From Hyphomicrobium sp. CS1GBMeth3 (GTDB lineage: Bacteria; Pseudomonadota; Alphaproteobacteria; Rhizobiales; Hyphomicrobiaceae): a stretch of DNA of 64,000 nucleotides. The notes under the pieces are model-generated. The model was given only the letters and a program-made list of their open reading frames with translations. It was not told the DNA's origin and ran no database searches. The position numbers were made by a program, and so were the translations under genes. Where the stretch lies: NCBI RefSeq assembly GCF_900117455.1, contig NZ_FPHO01000002.1:1302001-1366000 (forward strand), written 5' to 3'. Positions 1 to 8,926 of this stretch are shown here, piece by piece. The stretch's first letter is position 1. Every line of letters starts with the position of its first letter.

Positions 1-1
1 C

Positions 2-457
2 AATCCGTACATCGACCGCTACCTGCGCTGGCAACGGCGCAACCTCTATCCCGGCGGCCTGTTCGGGCGCGGCAAGGTCGAGGGCGAGCACGGCGACGAC
101 CAGAAGACCGCGCGCATTCTCACCGATTTCGTGCGCCGCGGCGGACGGCTCGGCCTCGTCTGCGATCTCTATGACCGCACGGGCCTGGCGGTGTCGTTCT
201 TCGGGCAGGATGCGAAAACGCAGGCCATTGGCGCCATGATCGCCCGGCGCGTCGGCAGCCGGATCTGGATGTCGCGCTGCAAGCGCGTCGGCACATCGAG
301 CCGGTTCGAGATCGAAATCCGGGAGCTGCGCGTGCCGCGCACCCGCAATATCGGCGAGGACGTGCGCTGGATCATGGTCGAGATGCAGAAGCAGTTCGAG
401 GCCTGGGTTCGGGAAGCGCCGGAACAGTGGATGTGGAGCAACCGCCGCTGGAGCTAG
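2..457 (+). CDS. Lipid A biosynthesis acyltransferase (LpxL/HtrB family), 3' part
   Basis: The reading frame is open from the left edge and ends at 457, giving the last 151 residues of a protein that begins outside the window. The visible part starts NPYIDRYLRWQRRNL and continues through a segment (GLVCDLYDRTGLAVSFFG) typical of the late acyltransferases that add a secondary fatty acyl chain to lipid A at the inner face of the cytoplasmic membrane. The HX4D catalytic motif would lie upstream and cannot be seen. Which family member it is (LpxL, LpxM or the very-long-chain LpxXL type) cannot be decided from the C-terminus. Confidence 0.8.
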   Translation, partial: NPYIDRYLRWQRRNLYPGGLFGRGKVEGEHGDDQKTARILTDFVRRGGRLGLVCDLYDRTGLAVSFFGQDAKTQAIGAMIARRVGSRIWMSRCKRVGTSSRFEIEIRELRVPRTRNIGEDVRWIMVEMQKQFEAWVREAPEQWMWSNRRWS

Positions 458-590
458 CTGCGCGCTCGGCCGGCTGCCCGTACCATCGCGGGAAGATTGG
501 CAAGCGGCACGCGAACATCCGGCTCGCGCTTCTTCACAAGGCCGTGTCATCGGCGCAAAGCCGTTGCCGCTCCGGCGGGCCCGGCCTGTA

Positions 591-1343
591 ATGCGGGCTC
601 GCAACGCAAGAGCTTCGGCAGGCCGCCTGGTGCAAATTTCCCGCTTCACTCTCCACGTAGTTGGCGTGCTCGCGCTGCTCCTCGTTTCGTCCGGCCTCGT
701 CATCGCGCAGCAGACGAAACCGTCCTGCCTCGACGATGCCATGCTCGTCTTCGATGCCTCGGGATCGATGGCGGCGACGGACTTTCCCGACGGCGCGCCG
801 TCACGGCTCGATCGCGTGCGCCAAGCGCTCGTCAAGGTGCTGCCGGCCGCGACGCGGGCGCGACGTCTCGGTCTCATCGTCTACGGGCCTGGGCCAAACT
901 ACGACACGTGCCGCAACGTGACGTTGCGGCTCCCGCCCTCAGCCAATGCAGGCGATCGCATCATGGCGATGGTGGACGGGCTGCGTCCTCAGGGGCGCAC
1001 CGCGCTCACCAGCTCCGTGCGGCAGGCCGTCGATCTCCTGCGTCACGGCGAGAAGCCGGCTGTTATCGTCGCCCTCACCGACGGAAGGGACACGTGCGGG
1101 GGCGACGCGTGTCAGCTCGCGCTCGAACTCAAGCTGCAGCATCCAGGCGTGACCGTGCACGTGATCGGCTACCGGCTGACGTCCATGTCCGGCGTCCGGA
1201 GCGCGTTCGTCGAGCGCTGCCTGGCAGACGAGACGGGCGGCATCTTCGCCACCGCGGAGACCACCGAGGATCTCGCCAACGCTCTTTCGGAAACCCTCGG
1301 CTGCCCCGCCGTGACGCATCTTGCGCCGCACCATTTCCGCTAA
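591..1343 (+). CDS. Secreted von Willebrand factor A domain protein
   Basis: This is a 250-residue protein if the ATG at 591 is used; a TTG nine codons upstream is a weaker alternative. A hydrophobic signal segment (about residues 20-40) is followed by a vWA domain with an intact metal-ion-dependent adhesion site: DASGSM, a Thr in GRTALTSS, and an Asp in LTDGRDTC. Such domains bind protein partners through a divalent cation, here presumably in the periplasm. Several cysteines suggest disulfides. It is followed 90 bp downstream by the hydrolase gene on the same strand. The partner is unknown. Confidence 0.75.
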   Translation: MRARNARASAGRLVQISRFTLHVVGVLALLLVSSGLVIAQQTKPSCLDDAMLVFDASGSMAATDFPDGAPSRLDRVRQALVKVLPAATRARRLGLIVYGPGPNYDTCRNVTLRLPPSANAGDRIMAMVDGLRPQGRTALTSSVRQAVDLLRHGEKPAVIVALTDGRDTCGGDACQLALELKLQHPGVTVHVIGYRLTSMSGVRSAFVERCLADETGGIFATAETTEDLANALSETLGCPAVTHLAPHHFR

Positions 1344-1432
1344 CGTATGCTAGAGATACGGATGTAACGCGGGCTTCGGCGCGAAGCCGCGGCGAATGCG
1401 GTGCGATCAGCATCGGAGCTAGAGGGGAGCGA

Positions 1433-2341
1433 ATGACCGGACACTTGCGCGTTCTCAGGCCACATCCGGCCATCTACGCGTTTTACGACGGCCGCGTTCC
1501 CGGCTACCGGTTCGCCGAGCAGAAAAACTGGATCGACGAAGGCGCGCTGGCGCTCGGGATCGCGAGCTATGCCATCGTCTCCGGCCACAAGGCACTCGTC
1601 TGCGATACGCACGTCTCGGTCGCGCACGCCACGGCCATCCGCGAAATTCTCACGCGGGAGGCGGGTGTTACGGACTTCACCGTGTTGCTCAGCCACTGGC
1701 ACCTCGACCACGTTGCGGGCACCGTGGCGTTCGACGACAGCCCGATCATCGCAACCGACCGGACCGCCGAGCACCTAAAGCGGCGTCAGTCGGCAATCGA
1801 GGCCGGCACCCTCGAAGGCCCGCCCGCGATCTCTCCGCTCATTCTCCCGACGCGGGGGTTTACGGGTTCCCTCACCTTCGAGCTTGGCGACATTCGTCTC
1901 GAGCTGATCGAGGCGAACATCCATAGCGACGACGCGGCCGTGATCTGGTGGGCTGACGAGCGCATTCTGCTCGCGGGCGACACGATGGAGGACACCGTCA
2001 CTTACGTCATGGAGCCCGACAGCCTGCCGCTGCATCTCGTCGACCTCGAGCGCCTCGACAAGCTCGCGCCCGCCCGCATCCTACCGAACCATGGTGCCCC
2101 GGATATCATTGAGCAGGGCGGCTACAATCGCGGTTTCAATCGGGCCACGCAGCAGTACATCCGCAGCCTCATCCGCTGTAAAACGGACGCGGAGCTGCGC
2201 GAGGCGCCTCTCAAGGAGCTGATCCGCGGACCGCTTGCGAACGGCTGGGTCACCTATTTCGAGCCCTACGAGGGTGTGCATCGGGAGAACGTCGATACGG
2301 TCTGCTCGGTGGGCGCCAACAGCATGGTGGGGCGAAATTAA
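1433..2341 (+). CDS. Metallo-beta-lactamase-fold hydrolase
   Basis: The start ATG at 1433 is chosen because AGGGGAG lies just upstream; the frame is open far upstream but that part is not protein-like. The 302-residue product carries the zinc motif HWHLDH (residues 88-93), followed by HSDDA, LAGDT and PNHGAPD, which match the later metal-binding positions of the fold. These enzymes hydrolyse esters, thioesters, lactones or lactams with a dinuclear metal centre. No signal peptide is evident, so it should be cytoplasmic. The substrate cannot be told from the sequence. Confidence 0.85.
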   Translation: MTGHLRVLRPHPAIYAFYDGRVPGYRFAEQKNWIDEGALALGIASYAIVSGHKALVCDTHVSVAHATAIREILTREAGVTDFTVLLSHWHLDHVAGTVAFDDSPIIATDRTAEHLKRRQSAIEAGTLEGPPAISPLILPTRGFTGSLTFELGDIRLELIEANIHSDDAAVIWWADERILLAGDTMEDTVTYVMEPDSLPLHLVDLERLDKLAPARILPNHGAPDIIEQGGYNRGFNRATQQYIRSLIRCKTDAELREAPLKELIRGPLANGWVTYFEPYEGVHRENVDTVCSVGANSMVGRN

Positions 2342-2398
2342 CGTTTCAGTAACCGTTTGGGGCAACAGTTCGTTAACTCTTCCGTTCCCGTGCCGCAG

Positions 2399-2899
2399 AT
2401 GTCCGATTTCGACAGCTTCCCACCGCCGATCACGTCGTCGCTGAATGACGCCCGTAACGACACGGGGCGTGTGGCGTTCTGCGGCCCTTATGTGTTGTCC
2501 GCCATCACAGGCTACCCGATCAGCAAGGTGGAAGCGGCCGTCAACGCCTATCGCAACCTGCCGGCGGACCTGCGCTTTCGCGTCAAGGGCACCTATGCCG
2601 ACGAGGTTGAAGGCGCGCTCGCCGTCTATGGCTTCGAGATGGTGCTCAAAGAGACCTTCATGCCCCTCGAGCGCAAGAAGCGGCCCACGGTGTGGACGTG
2701 GATGCAGAAGCCGCGCAACGCCTGGGCCCACTACATCCTGGCCATTCACAAAGGCAAGGAAGGGCACTGGATCCTGATCAAGGGCGTCAAGATGTGCGAT
2801 ACGTTCACCGAGGGGCGGTGGACGTTCGTCTGCGACGGTCCGCATCGCGGTGCGCGCATCATGGAAGTGTTCGAGGTCCGCCGCTCGCTAGAGCTTTAG
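2399..2899 (+). CDS. Small protein with a C39/papain-like Cys-His-Asp arrangement
   Basis: The 166-residue product starts at the ATG at 2399 (MSDFDSF); a TTG at 2357 would add 14 residues. I do not recognise a named family. It contains FCGPYVLSAITG with Cys28 near the start of a helix-like stretch, and later GHWILIKGVKMCDTFTEG with His123 and Asp134. The order Cys, then His in a beta-strand, then Asp before a Gly resembles the C39/papain-like peptidase layout. There is no signal peptide. It follows the metallo-hydrolase by 57 bp on the same strand. Peptidase activity is inference only. Confidence 0.55.
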   Translation: MSDFDSFPPPITSSLNDARNDTGRVAFCGPYVLSAITGYPISKVEAAVNAYRNLPADLRFRVKGTYADEVEGALAVYGFEMVLKETFMPLERKKRPTVWTWMQKPRNAWAHYILAIHKGKEGHWILIKGVKMCDTFTEGRWTFVCDGPHRGARIMEVFEVRRSLEL

Positions 2900-2954
2900 T
2901 TCATACGCCCGCGCGCACTTGTCAAGCGGCGCGGGCTGCCCTCTTCTTGCGGGC

Positions 2955-3681
2955 ATGACGCCTGAACTGCGAACAACGATTGAGGATGCCTACCGCGTGT
3001 TCGGCGGCTACCGGCTCGATGGCGCTCTCATTGTCTGCAACTGCAATTGTTGTGTCTCCGCGGAAAGCGAGCGGCGCCTCATTCGCACGCCGTTACGCGA
3101 AATTCCTTATCAGTTACTCGCCGAATACACGGACTCGGCCCACGGCTGGGATGAGATCGTAGCGGACAACATGCGCTATTTCCTGCCACGCTACTTTGAA
3201 CTCATCGCGCTCAATTCCTCGCCCTTCGACATGCACATCGACGACTGCCTCAGACGGCTCGCACATGCGAGGTGGCGCGATGAGTGGCCGGCAGCCGAGG
3301 CCGAGATCATCGATCGTTTCTTCCAGGATCTGATCGTTTCAAGCGTGCGGAAACTCGATCTTGTAAAATGGCCGGTGGGTTGGCGGCTGAAGTTCGATCT
3401 TGTCGACGTGCTTACCTTGATTGTCACAGCCCACGGCGACATCGGCCGCGCCCTTGCCGCATGGGATGCTGCGGATGGCCGCTTTGCGAGAGCGCGTCTC
3501 ATGGGCGGGAGAGCGGTTCTCTCTGCATTCCGCTTACCTCGAGCGCGCGTATAACATTGAGGCGGTTGCGATCGGCGAGCTCCTGATGCGTCCAGATGTT
3601 ACTGAGCGGATCGAAGCCGCCTTCTTCCGTGTGGAGGATCCTCGGCTGCAGAAAATTCTCTCGGATGCCCTTTGGGCCTGA
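2955..3681 (+). pseudogene. Protein of unknown function, interrupted by a frameshift
   Basis: The first frame starts at the ATG at 2955 (MTPELRTTIED) and carries a Cys-rich stretch CNCNCC near residues 28-33. It reads protein-like to about 3500 and then degenerates before stopping at 3554. The next frame (+1) picks up convincing sequence (ERFSLHSAYLERAYN) to a stop at 3681. Dropping one G near 3504-3512, in a GGG run, would join them as LMGGERFSLH and give about 241 residues. Either the gene is broken or there is a single-base error in the assembly. No function is recognised. Confidence 0.6.
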
Positions 3682-3809
3682 TGGATTTCAGTTCAGCAAG
3701 GAATGCAGAACATGGTCCTCGATCGGTCACGGCTTGGTGCATGGAAGGTCTCTGACGTCATCTATCAGCACCGGGCGTTCTCGCTGAAGAGGGCGCTCTG
3801 AAGCCCAGC

Positions 3810-4820
3810 CTAAGCAGAATGCGACACGCGATAGGTTGTAGGTGTCACGCCGGCCCAGCGGCGGAATGCACGCGTAAAATGGGCGGGGTCCGTATAGCCG
3901 AGGCGCAAAGCGATATCTATGACCGGCAGACTTGCATCGGCCAGCAGCTTCTTGGCCTGACGGTAGAGAACGTCCTCGACGAGCGCGTTGAAGCTCGTAC
4001 CTTGGGTGCTCAACAACCGTTGCAGCGAGCGGCGCGTGGTGCCGAGCTTCTCGGCCACCCAGTCGATGCGCGGATAGCCCTCATGCAAGGCAAGCTCCAC
4101 AACGGTCGCGAACGTTGCCAGCGTATCGCCGTTCTTCGGAACGGGCGGCTCGGCCTGCGGCTGCTCTCCAGCGGTGGATTGCGCCACGCGGTGCCGGCTG
4201 GCGTTGAGCAACGCGGCATCGAACGTAATCGATGCCATGGCGTGCCCATTGGAGACGTTGGTGGCGAAGATGCTCTCGAGCTCTCGGCGGGGCGTGCCGA
4301 CGGGAAGCGCCGTCCTCACCACGTGGGGACGCCATTTCGGCCCGGCATAGACTCGGATCAGGTCCATCATGTAACCCACGCCGAGCAGCTCGTTATGGTG
4401 ACGCCCGTCCGTCTCGGGCTCGACGAACTCGATAGACCAGCGCACGCTGGTGCCTTCACGCGCGACGTAGAGATTGGTCGAGGTCTGCAGCATCGTGCCA
4501 AGCCCCGCGTGCGCCCGCCGCATGGCCTGGCGCAGTGTGTCGGCGGAGCACACCCAGGCGCCGTATGCGCTCAAGTTCGGGCTGCTGACCGCCTGCCCTA
4601 GACGCGCACCGAAACAGGCGTCGCCTGTTTCGCGCGCCGCGCGCTCAAGCAGCCGGAACTGCTCGCGCAAGGGGACGATGATCTCGGGTTGATCAAGAAG
4701 CGCGAACGGCAGATCGACATCGCGCAGTACGCGCGCAATGGAGCCGCCGTGCCGATCCATAAACTCGGAAATGGGGCCGAGCGAGCTTGCTCTGGTGACG
4801 CCGGAAAGCCGCGTTGCCAT
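3810..4820 (-). CDS. AraC-family transcriptional regulator (OruR/arabinose-binding-like N-terminus)
   Basis: A 336-residue regulator. The C-terminal hundred residues form the double helix-turn-helix DNA-binding domain, ending in the family signature DIALRLGYTDPAHFTRAFRRWAGVTPTTYR. The N-terminal 200 residues fit the AraC 'arabinose-binding' type ligand/dimerisation domain found in OruR-like regulators. It is transcribed divergently from the cupin gene at 4972 across a 151-bp gap containing a perfect inverted repeat, so the cupin gene is its most likely target. The inducer is unknown. Confidence 0.9.
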   Translation of the reverse strand: MATRLSGVTRASSLGPISEFMDRHGGSIARVLRDVDLPFALLDQPEIIVPLREQFRLLERAARETGDACFGARLGQAVSSPNLSAYGAWVCSADTLRQAMRRAHAGLGTMLQTSTNLYVAREGTSVRWSIEFVEPETDGRHHNELLGVGYMMDLIRVYAGPKWRPHVVRTALPVGTPRRELESIFATNVSNGHAMASITFDAALLNASRHRVAQSTAGEQPQAEPPVPKNGDTLATFATVVELALHEGYPRIDWVAEKLGTTRRSLQRLLSTQGTSFNALVEDVLYRQAKKLLADASLPVIDIALRLGYTDPAHFTRAFRRWAGVTPTTYRVSHSA

Positions 4821-4886
4821 GGTTCATCTGCGAAATCGACGGCGCGTTCTATGGCGCAAAATGGCAAGCGGCCCCCGCACGAACAA

Positions 4887-4902
4887 GTCACGTTGGCGTG
4901 AC
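4887..4902. promoter_or_regulatory. Perfect 6-4-6 inverted repeat between araC-type regulator and cupin gene
   Basis: GTCACG-TTGG-CGTGAC is a perfect palindrome located 70 bp before the cupin start codon and 67 bp before the regulator start. Its place in a divergent regulator/target intergenic region suggests an operator, but no protein can be assigned from the sequence. Confidence 0.5.
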
Positions 4903-4971
4903 GCCTCGGGAAAGCGGGCGGCAGAAGCCGCGGCAGCGGGGCGTCACGGGGAGGAAGAGAAAGGAAAGCCC

Positions 4972-5427
4972 ATGACGACACTTCCGTTCGACGTTCGCAA
5001 CGTCCACTGGAACACCATCGAAGGCTTCGACCATATCGCGTATCACATCTGCGCGGTGGATGAGGCCAAGCGGATCGTCGACATCCTGTTCAAGTTCGAC
5101 GCGAACGCGAGAATTGCGCTCCACCGACACAAGGCGGACTACATCACGCTGGTGCTGCAGGGGGAGCTGCGCATCTATCGCGCAGATGGAACGCTGAAGG
5201 AGATTCGCCCGGTCGGCAGCTATGTTTCGGGCAAGGCGGACGGCGAGCCGCACACGGAGGGCGGCGGTGACCAGGACGTGATCGCGTTCTTCAGCAACCG
5301 CAACGTCGGCAATCTCGTCTATGAAATCCTGGACGAGAACCTCAATACCGTGGCGACGTTCGGCATCGCGGAGTTCAAGGCGCTTTTCGAGGCGCAGACG
5401 GCGCAACCTTCGACGCTGGTTGCCTAG
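4972..5427 (+). CDS. Single-domain cupin, possible three-histidine dioxygenase
   Basis: The ATG at 4972 is preceded by a purine-rich GAGGAAGAGAAAGGAAAG stretch, so the open frame further upstream is discarded. The 151-residue product is a small cupin. Motif 1 contains LHRHKADYITLVLQGEL, with two histidines but no glutamate ligand; motif 2 contains GEPHTEGGG, giving a third histidine. A three-His iron site occurs in diketone-cleaving dioxygenases of the acetylacetone dioxygenase type, so an oxygenase acting on a dicarbonyl or phenolic compound is possible. The divergent AraC-type regulator suggests substrate-induced expression. The substrate is not known. Confidence 0.75.
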   Translation: MTTLPFDVRNVHWNTIEGFDHIAYHICAVDEAKRIVDILFKFDANARIALHRHKADYITLVLQGELRIYRADGTLKEIRPVGSYVSGKADGEPHTEGGGDQDVIAFFSNRNVGNLVYEILDENLNTVATFGIAEFKALFEAQTAQPSTLVA

Positions 5428-5448
5428 CGTAAGCGCCTCGATAAAACA

Positions 5449-5482
5449 AAACGGCCCCGAAGGCATTGCCTTGGGGCCGTTT
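5449..5482 (-). terminator. Rho-independent terminator of the ribosomal superoperon (bidirectional)
   Basis: Arms AAACGGCCCC and GGGGCCGTTT are perfectly complementary, and the interior AAGGC/GCCTT extends the stem. Read on the minus strand the hairpin is followed by TTTTGTTTTAT, a strong U-tract 22 bp after the rplQ stop. Read on the plus strand it can also end the cupin transcript. Confidence 0.9.
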
Positions 5483-5504
5483 CAAATTCTGGATCGGAGC
5501 CGGA

Positions 5505-5930
5505 TCAGGCGTTCTCTGCGGCTTCCTTCTCGGCCTCGTGACGGGCCTTGTCCTCGGCGCCCTTGACCGAGGTGTCGCGGTCAACGAGCTCGATCACGGC
5601 GCGCGGGGCGCTGTCGCCGTAGCGGAAGCCGGCCTTCAAGACGCGCGAATAACCGCCGGCGCGATCCTTGTAGCGCGGGGCGAGCACGTCGAAGAGCTTC
5701 TTGACCTGGTCCTCGTCGCGCAGACGCGCGGCGGCCAGACGGCGCGAGTTCAGGTCACCACGCTTGGCGAGCGTGATGTACTTGTCGATCACGCGCTTCA
5801 GGTCCTTGGCCTTCGGCAGCGTGGTCACGATCTGCTCGTGCTTGATGAGCGCGGCCGCCATGTTCGAGAACATAGCCTGACGGTGCGCGCTCTGGCGGCC
5901 GAAACGGCGGCCCAACTTCTTATGGCGCAT
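5505..5930 (-). CDS. rplQ: 50S ribosomal protein L17
   Basis: The 141-residue protein begins [17 protein letters not shown], diagnostic of L17, a structural protein of the large subunit near the polypeptide exit region. It is the last gene of the alpha operon, ending just before a strong terminator. The gap from rpoA is 159 bp, unusually wide for this pair, and holds a palindromic repeat. The C-terminal 20 residues are a charged Glu/Ala-rich tail. Confidence 0.98.
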   Translation of the reverse strand: MRHKKLGRRFGRQSAHRQAMFSNMAAALIKHEQIVTTLPKAKDLKRVIDKYITLAKRGDLNSRRLAAARLRDEDQVKKLFDVLAPRYKDRAGGYSRVLKAGFRYGDSAPRAVIELVDRDTSVKGAEDKARHEAEKEAAENA

Positions 5931-6039
5931 AGCTTTCTCTTTCTCTCAGGTTGTTACGGGGAGGTTCTTTGGCCTCACCTCGTTAGTGGGCAAAGAGCAG
6001 CAGGATCATTACCTGCCGCCCGTCGCCAGACTTACATTT

Positions 6040-6090
6040 GGACCGATGATTCACGCTTCAGGCCGATAGGGCCTGAAGCGATCATGGTCC
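6040..6090. repeat. Palindromic intercistronic repeat, copy 1 (rpoA-rplQ gap)
   Basis: The 51-bp element has outer arms GGACC/GGTCC, then ATGAT/ATCAT, then an 11-bp inner stem CGCTTCAGGCC/GGCCTGAAGCG around a 5-nt loop, with an asymmetric TCA bulge that gives it a direction. It abuts the rpoA stop codon: its last base is also the last base of the TAG. Two close copies lie between rplL and rpoB and one degenerate copy between rplA and rplJ. Confidence 0.9.
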
Positions 6091-7115
6091 TAATACTGGT
6101 CCTCGAAGCGCTTTGCCAGCTCCTCGATGTTGTCCGGCGGCCAGTTCGGCACTTCCATGCCGAGGTGCAGCCCCATGCCGGCCAGGACTTCCTTGATCTC
6201 GTTCAGCGACTTGCGCCCGAAGTTCGGCGTGCGCAGCATCTCGGCTTCCGTCTTCTGGATCAGGTCGCCGATGTAGACGATGTTGTCGTTCTTCAGGCAG
6301 TTGGCCGAACGCACCGAAAGCTCGAGCTCGTCCACCTTCTTCAAGAGCGCGGCGTTGAAGGCGAGCTCCGGATGGCGACTCTCCTCGACGGCCTTCTTCG
6401 GCTCCTCGAAGTTGATGAAGACGGCAAGCTGATCCTGCAGGATGCGGGCGGCAAGCGCGACGGCGTCCTCCGCCTTCACCGAACCATCGGTCTCGATGGT
6501 CATGGTCAGCTTGTCATAATCGAGGATCTGGCCCTCGCGGGTGTTCTCGACCTTGTAGGAGACCTTGGTCACGGGCGTGTAGAGGCTGTCGACCGGAATC
6601 AAGCCGATCGGTGCATCCTCCGGGCGGTTACGCTCGGCGGGCACGTAGCCCTTGCCCATGTCGGCGGTGAACTCCATGCGGATCTGCGCGCCCTGGTCCA
6701 GGTGGCAGATGATGTGCTCGGGGTTTAGAACGTCGACGTCGGAGCCGGTCTCGATATCGCCAGCCTTGACGGGGCCGGGGCCTTCCTTCTTCAGCACCAT
6801 GCGCTTGACGCCATCCGAGTGGATGCGCAGCGCGATCTCCTTGATGTTGAGGACGATGTTCGTCACGTCCTCGCGCACGCCGGGGATCGAGGAGAACTCG
6901 TGCAGCACGCCGTCGATCTGCACGGTCTTAATGGCCGCGCCCTGGAGCGAGGACAGCAGCACGCGGCGCAGCGCGTTGCCGAGCGTCATGCCGAAGCCGC
7001 GCTCGAGCGGCTCGGCGACGATGGTGGCGGTGCGGGTGCGGTCGCGGCCCGACGTAATCTCGAGCTTCGACGGCTTGATCAGGTCTTGCCAGTTCTTTTG
7101 CAATACGTTCGTCAC
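6090..7115 (-). CDS. rpoA: DNA-directed RNA polymerase alpha subunit
   Basis: A 341-residue alpha subunit. The GTG at 7113-7115 ([17 protein letters not shown]) is chosen as start because the conserved N-terminus begins there and GAGGA precedes it; the frame is open 24 codons further upstream without family similarity. The N-terminal domain dimerises and assembles with beta and beta-prime. The C-terminal domain (about residues 255-325, ending [16 protein letters not shown]) contacts promoter UP elements and activators. It lies in the usual rpsM-rpsK-rpoA-rplQ order. Confidence 0.98.
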   Translation of the reverse strand: MTNVLQKNWQDLIKPSKLEITSGRDRTRTATIVAEPLERGFGMTLGNALRRVLLSSLQGAAIKTVQIDGVLHEFSSIPGVREDVTNIVLNIKEIALRIHSDGVKRMVLKKEGPGPVKAGDIETGSDVDVLNPEHIICHLDQGAQIRMEFTADMGKGYVPAERNRPEDAPIGLIPVDSLYTPVTKVSYKVENTREGQILDYDKLTMTIETDGSVKAEDAVALAARILQDQLAVFINFEEPKKAVEESRHPELAFNAALLKKVDELELSVRSANCLKNDNIVYIGDLIQKTEAEMLRTPNFGRKSLNEIKEVLAGMGLHLGMEVPNWPPDNIEELAKRFEDQY

Positions 7116-7250
7116 GGGGGGTCCTCGTAGCGGTTCTCTATGCCGCCTCGCCCAAGGCAGCACGCTTCCAACAGAGGATGGGCTCAAGGCCGGAGACGGG
7201 AGCGTGGCGCCGCTTAATCACCCGTCCAGGGAAGCCTCGGCCCGCTGGTA

Positions 7251-7646
7251 CTAAACGCGGCGGCGCTTACGGGGGCGGCAGCCGTTGTGCGGGATCGGCG
7301 TCACGTCGCGGATCGAGGTGATCTGGAAGCCGACCGACTGCAGCGCGCGAAGCGCCGACTCGCGACCGGAGCCGGGGCCGCACACTTCAACCTCGAGCAC
7401 CTTCATGCCGTGCTCCATGGCCTTCTTGCCGGCATCCTCGGCAGCCATCTGGGCGGCGAAGGGCGTCGACTTGCGCGAGCCCTTGAAACCCATGGTGCCC
7501 GACGACGACCAAGCGAGCGTGTTGCCCTGGGCGTCGGTGATGGTGATCATCGTGTTGTTGAACGAGGCGTTCACGTGCGCCACGCCGGAAGTGATGTTCT
7601 TCTTCTCCCGGCGGCGGACTTTGCCTCGTGCCTGCTCTTTCGCCAT
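7251..7646 (-). CDS. rpsK: 30S ribosomal protein S11
   Basis: 131 residues from the ATG at 7646 ([17 protein letters not shown]). It has the S11 core ([19 protein letters not shown]) and the conserved C-terminus [14 protein letters not shown]. It belongs to the small-subunit platform next to the mRNA exit and helix 45 of 16S rRNA. It lies between rpsM (92 bp upstream) and rpoA (135 bp downstream). An in-frame upstream extension is rejected because it lacks family sequence. Confidence 0.98.
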   Translation of the reverse strand: MAKEQARGKVRRREKKNITSGVAHVNASFNNTMITITDAQGNTLAWSSSGTMGFKGSRKSTPFAAQMAAEDAGKKAMEHGMKVLEVEVCGPGSGRESALRALQSVGFQITSIRDVTPIPHNGCRPRKRRRV

Positions 7647-7738
7647 GAAACCGAAACTCCTCATGCCCGCCCAGCGGGCCAAATCCAATGGCCGTCAGAC
7701 GGCCCAACCTCTGCGACCGCGAGCGGCCTGTTGCGTCC

Positions 7739-8110
7739 TTAAGCCTTCTTCTTGCCGGCGATCGGCTTCGCGGGGCCCTTGCGGGTGCGCGCATTGGTGT
7801 GCGTGCGCTGGCCGCGGACCGGCAGGCCCTTGCGGTGGCGCAGGCCACGGTAGCAGCCGAGGTCCATCAAGCGCTTGATATTCATGCCAACTTCGCGACG
7901 CAGATCGCCCTCGACGACATAGTCGCGGTCGATGGTCTCGCGAATTTGCAGCACCTCGGCGTCGGTCAACTGATTGACGCGACGCTCGGCGGGAATGCCG
8001 ACGCGCTTGCAAATGTCTTCAGCAAACTTGGGCCCGATGCCATGGATGTACTGAAGCGCGATCAGAACGCGCTTCTGCGTCGGGATATTCACACCAGCTA
8101 TGCGGGCCAC
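7739..8110 (-). CDS. rpsM: 30S ribosomal protein S13
   Basis: 123 residues, [26 protein letters not shown], the standard S13 N-terminus. The C-terminal segment [15 protein letters not shown] reaches the P-site tRNA. S13 sits in the head of the small subunit and forms intersubunit bridges. It is the first gene of the alpha operon here, and a promoter-like sequence lies 144 bp upstream in the gap after adk. Confidence 0.98.
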   Translation of the reverse strand: MARIAGVNIPTQKRVLIALQYIHGIGPKFAEDICKRVGIPAERRVNQLTDAEVLQIRETIDRDYVVEGDLRREVGMNIKRLMDLGCYRGLRHRKGLPVRGQRTHTNARTRKGPAKPIAGKKKA

Positions 8111-8253
8111 TTCCGTCTCCTGGAGGCTTCTTCAAATCGACCGCGAGGCGGCCATCTATCTGTTTTGCAACGAAAAAACACGGATCAACCTGATCCGGGC
8201 GAAGATCGCCGCACGGAGCAGGCCTTCCGTTCCATCGTGCTCGAAAGCGCGGT

Positions 8254-8282
8254 GTTGTAGCTTGGTCATAACCCTTCGTCAA
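8254..8282 (-). promoter_or_regulatory. Sigma-70-type promoter for rpsM-rpsK-rpoA-rplQ
   Basis: On the minus strand TTGACG (8282-8277) and TACAAC (8259-8254) are separated by 17 bp. The site lies in the 234-bp gap between adk and rpsM, which supports a secondary promoter for the alpha operon. Confidence 0.6.
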
Positions 8283-8344
8283 CCTGCGCCTTGTTCTTGT
8301 GACATCTTTTCCCAAACCGTGGCCCGGAGGCTTTCCTCAAGCTT

Positions 8345-8926
8345 CTAGGCGTCAAGCAGGGCGTCGATCTCGCGGGCAACCTCCTCGACCGGCACCATGC
8401 CGTCGATGGTGCGGAGCTTGCCCTGGGCAAAATAGTAACCGATGAGCGGAGACGTCTCCCGGTAGTAGGCCAGGAGGCGCGTCTTCAGAGCTTCGGCGTT
8501 ATCGTCGGCGCGCGGCGTGCCACCCGCTGCGATGGTGTCGCTCGCCCGCTTCTCGATGCGGGACAGCAATGCGTTGTCGTCCACCTTGAGCTCGATCACC
8601 AAGTCGAGGATCGTGCCCTTGGAGTCCAACAGCTCGTCGAGGGCGGCCGCCTGCTTCAGCGTGCGCGGGAAGCCGTCCAGGATGAACCCGTTTGCGCAGT
8701 CGGGCTGGCCGATGCGCTCTGCGATGATACCGATCACGACCTCGTCCGGCACCAGGCCGCCGCTCTTCATGATCGACTCGGCCTTGCGGCCGATCTCGGT
8801 GCCGGCCTTGACGGCGGCGCGCAGCATATCTCCGGTGGAGAGCTGGATCAGACCGCGGCGCTTGGCCAGTGCCTCTGCCTGTGTGCCTTTACCGGCGCCC
8901 GGAGGCCCCAGAAGGATCAGTTTCAT
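8345..8926 (-). CDS. adk: Adenylate kinase
   Basis: 193 residues with the P-loop [10 protein letters not shown] at the N-terminus, the AMP-binding STGDMLR, and FILDGFPRT. It converts ATP plus AMP to two ADP in the cytoplasm. The LID segment is short and lacks the four-cysteine zinc finger of long adenylate kinases, as is usual in alphaproteobacteria. The start overlaps the secY stop by 4 bp (ATGA), so translation is probably coupled. Its place after secY is conserved across bacteria. Confidence 0.97.
   Translation of the reverse strand: MKLILLGPPGAGKGTQAEALAKRRGLIQLSTGDMLRAAVKAGTEIGRKAESIMKSGGLVPDEVVIGIIAERIGQPDCANGFILDGFPRTLKQAAALDELLDSKGTILDLVIELKVDDNALLSRIEKRASDTIAAGGTPRADDNAEALKTRLLAYYRETSPLIGYYFAQGKLRTIDGMVPVEEVAREIDALLDA

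Noticed and set aside
497..1432. Upstream extension of the metallo-hydrolase reading frame to 497
   Set aside because: It overlaps the vWA gene in another frame, is Arg-rich and non-protein-like, and a good ribosome-binding site precedes the ATG at 1433.
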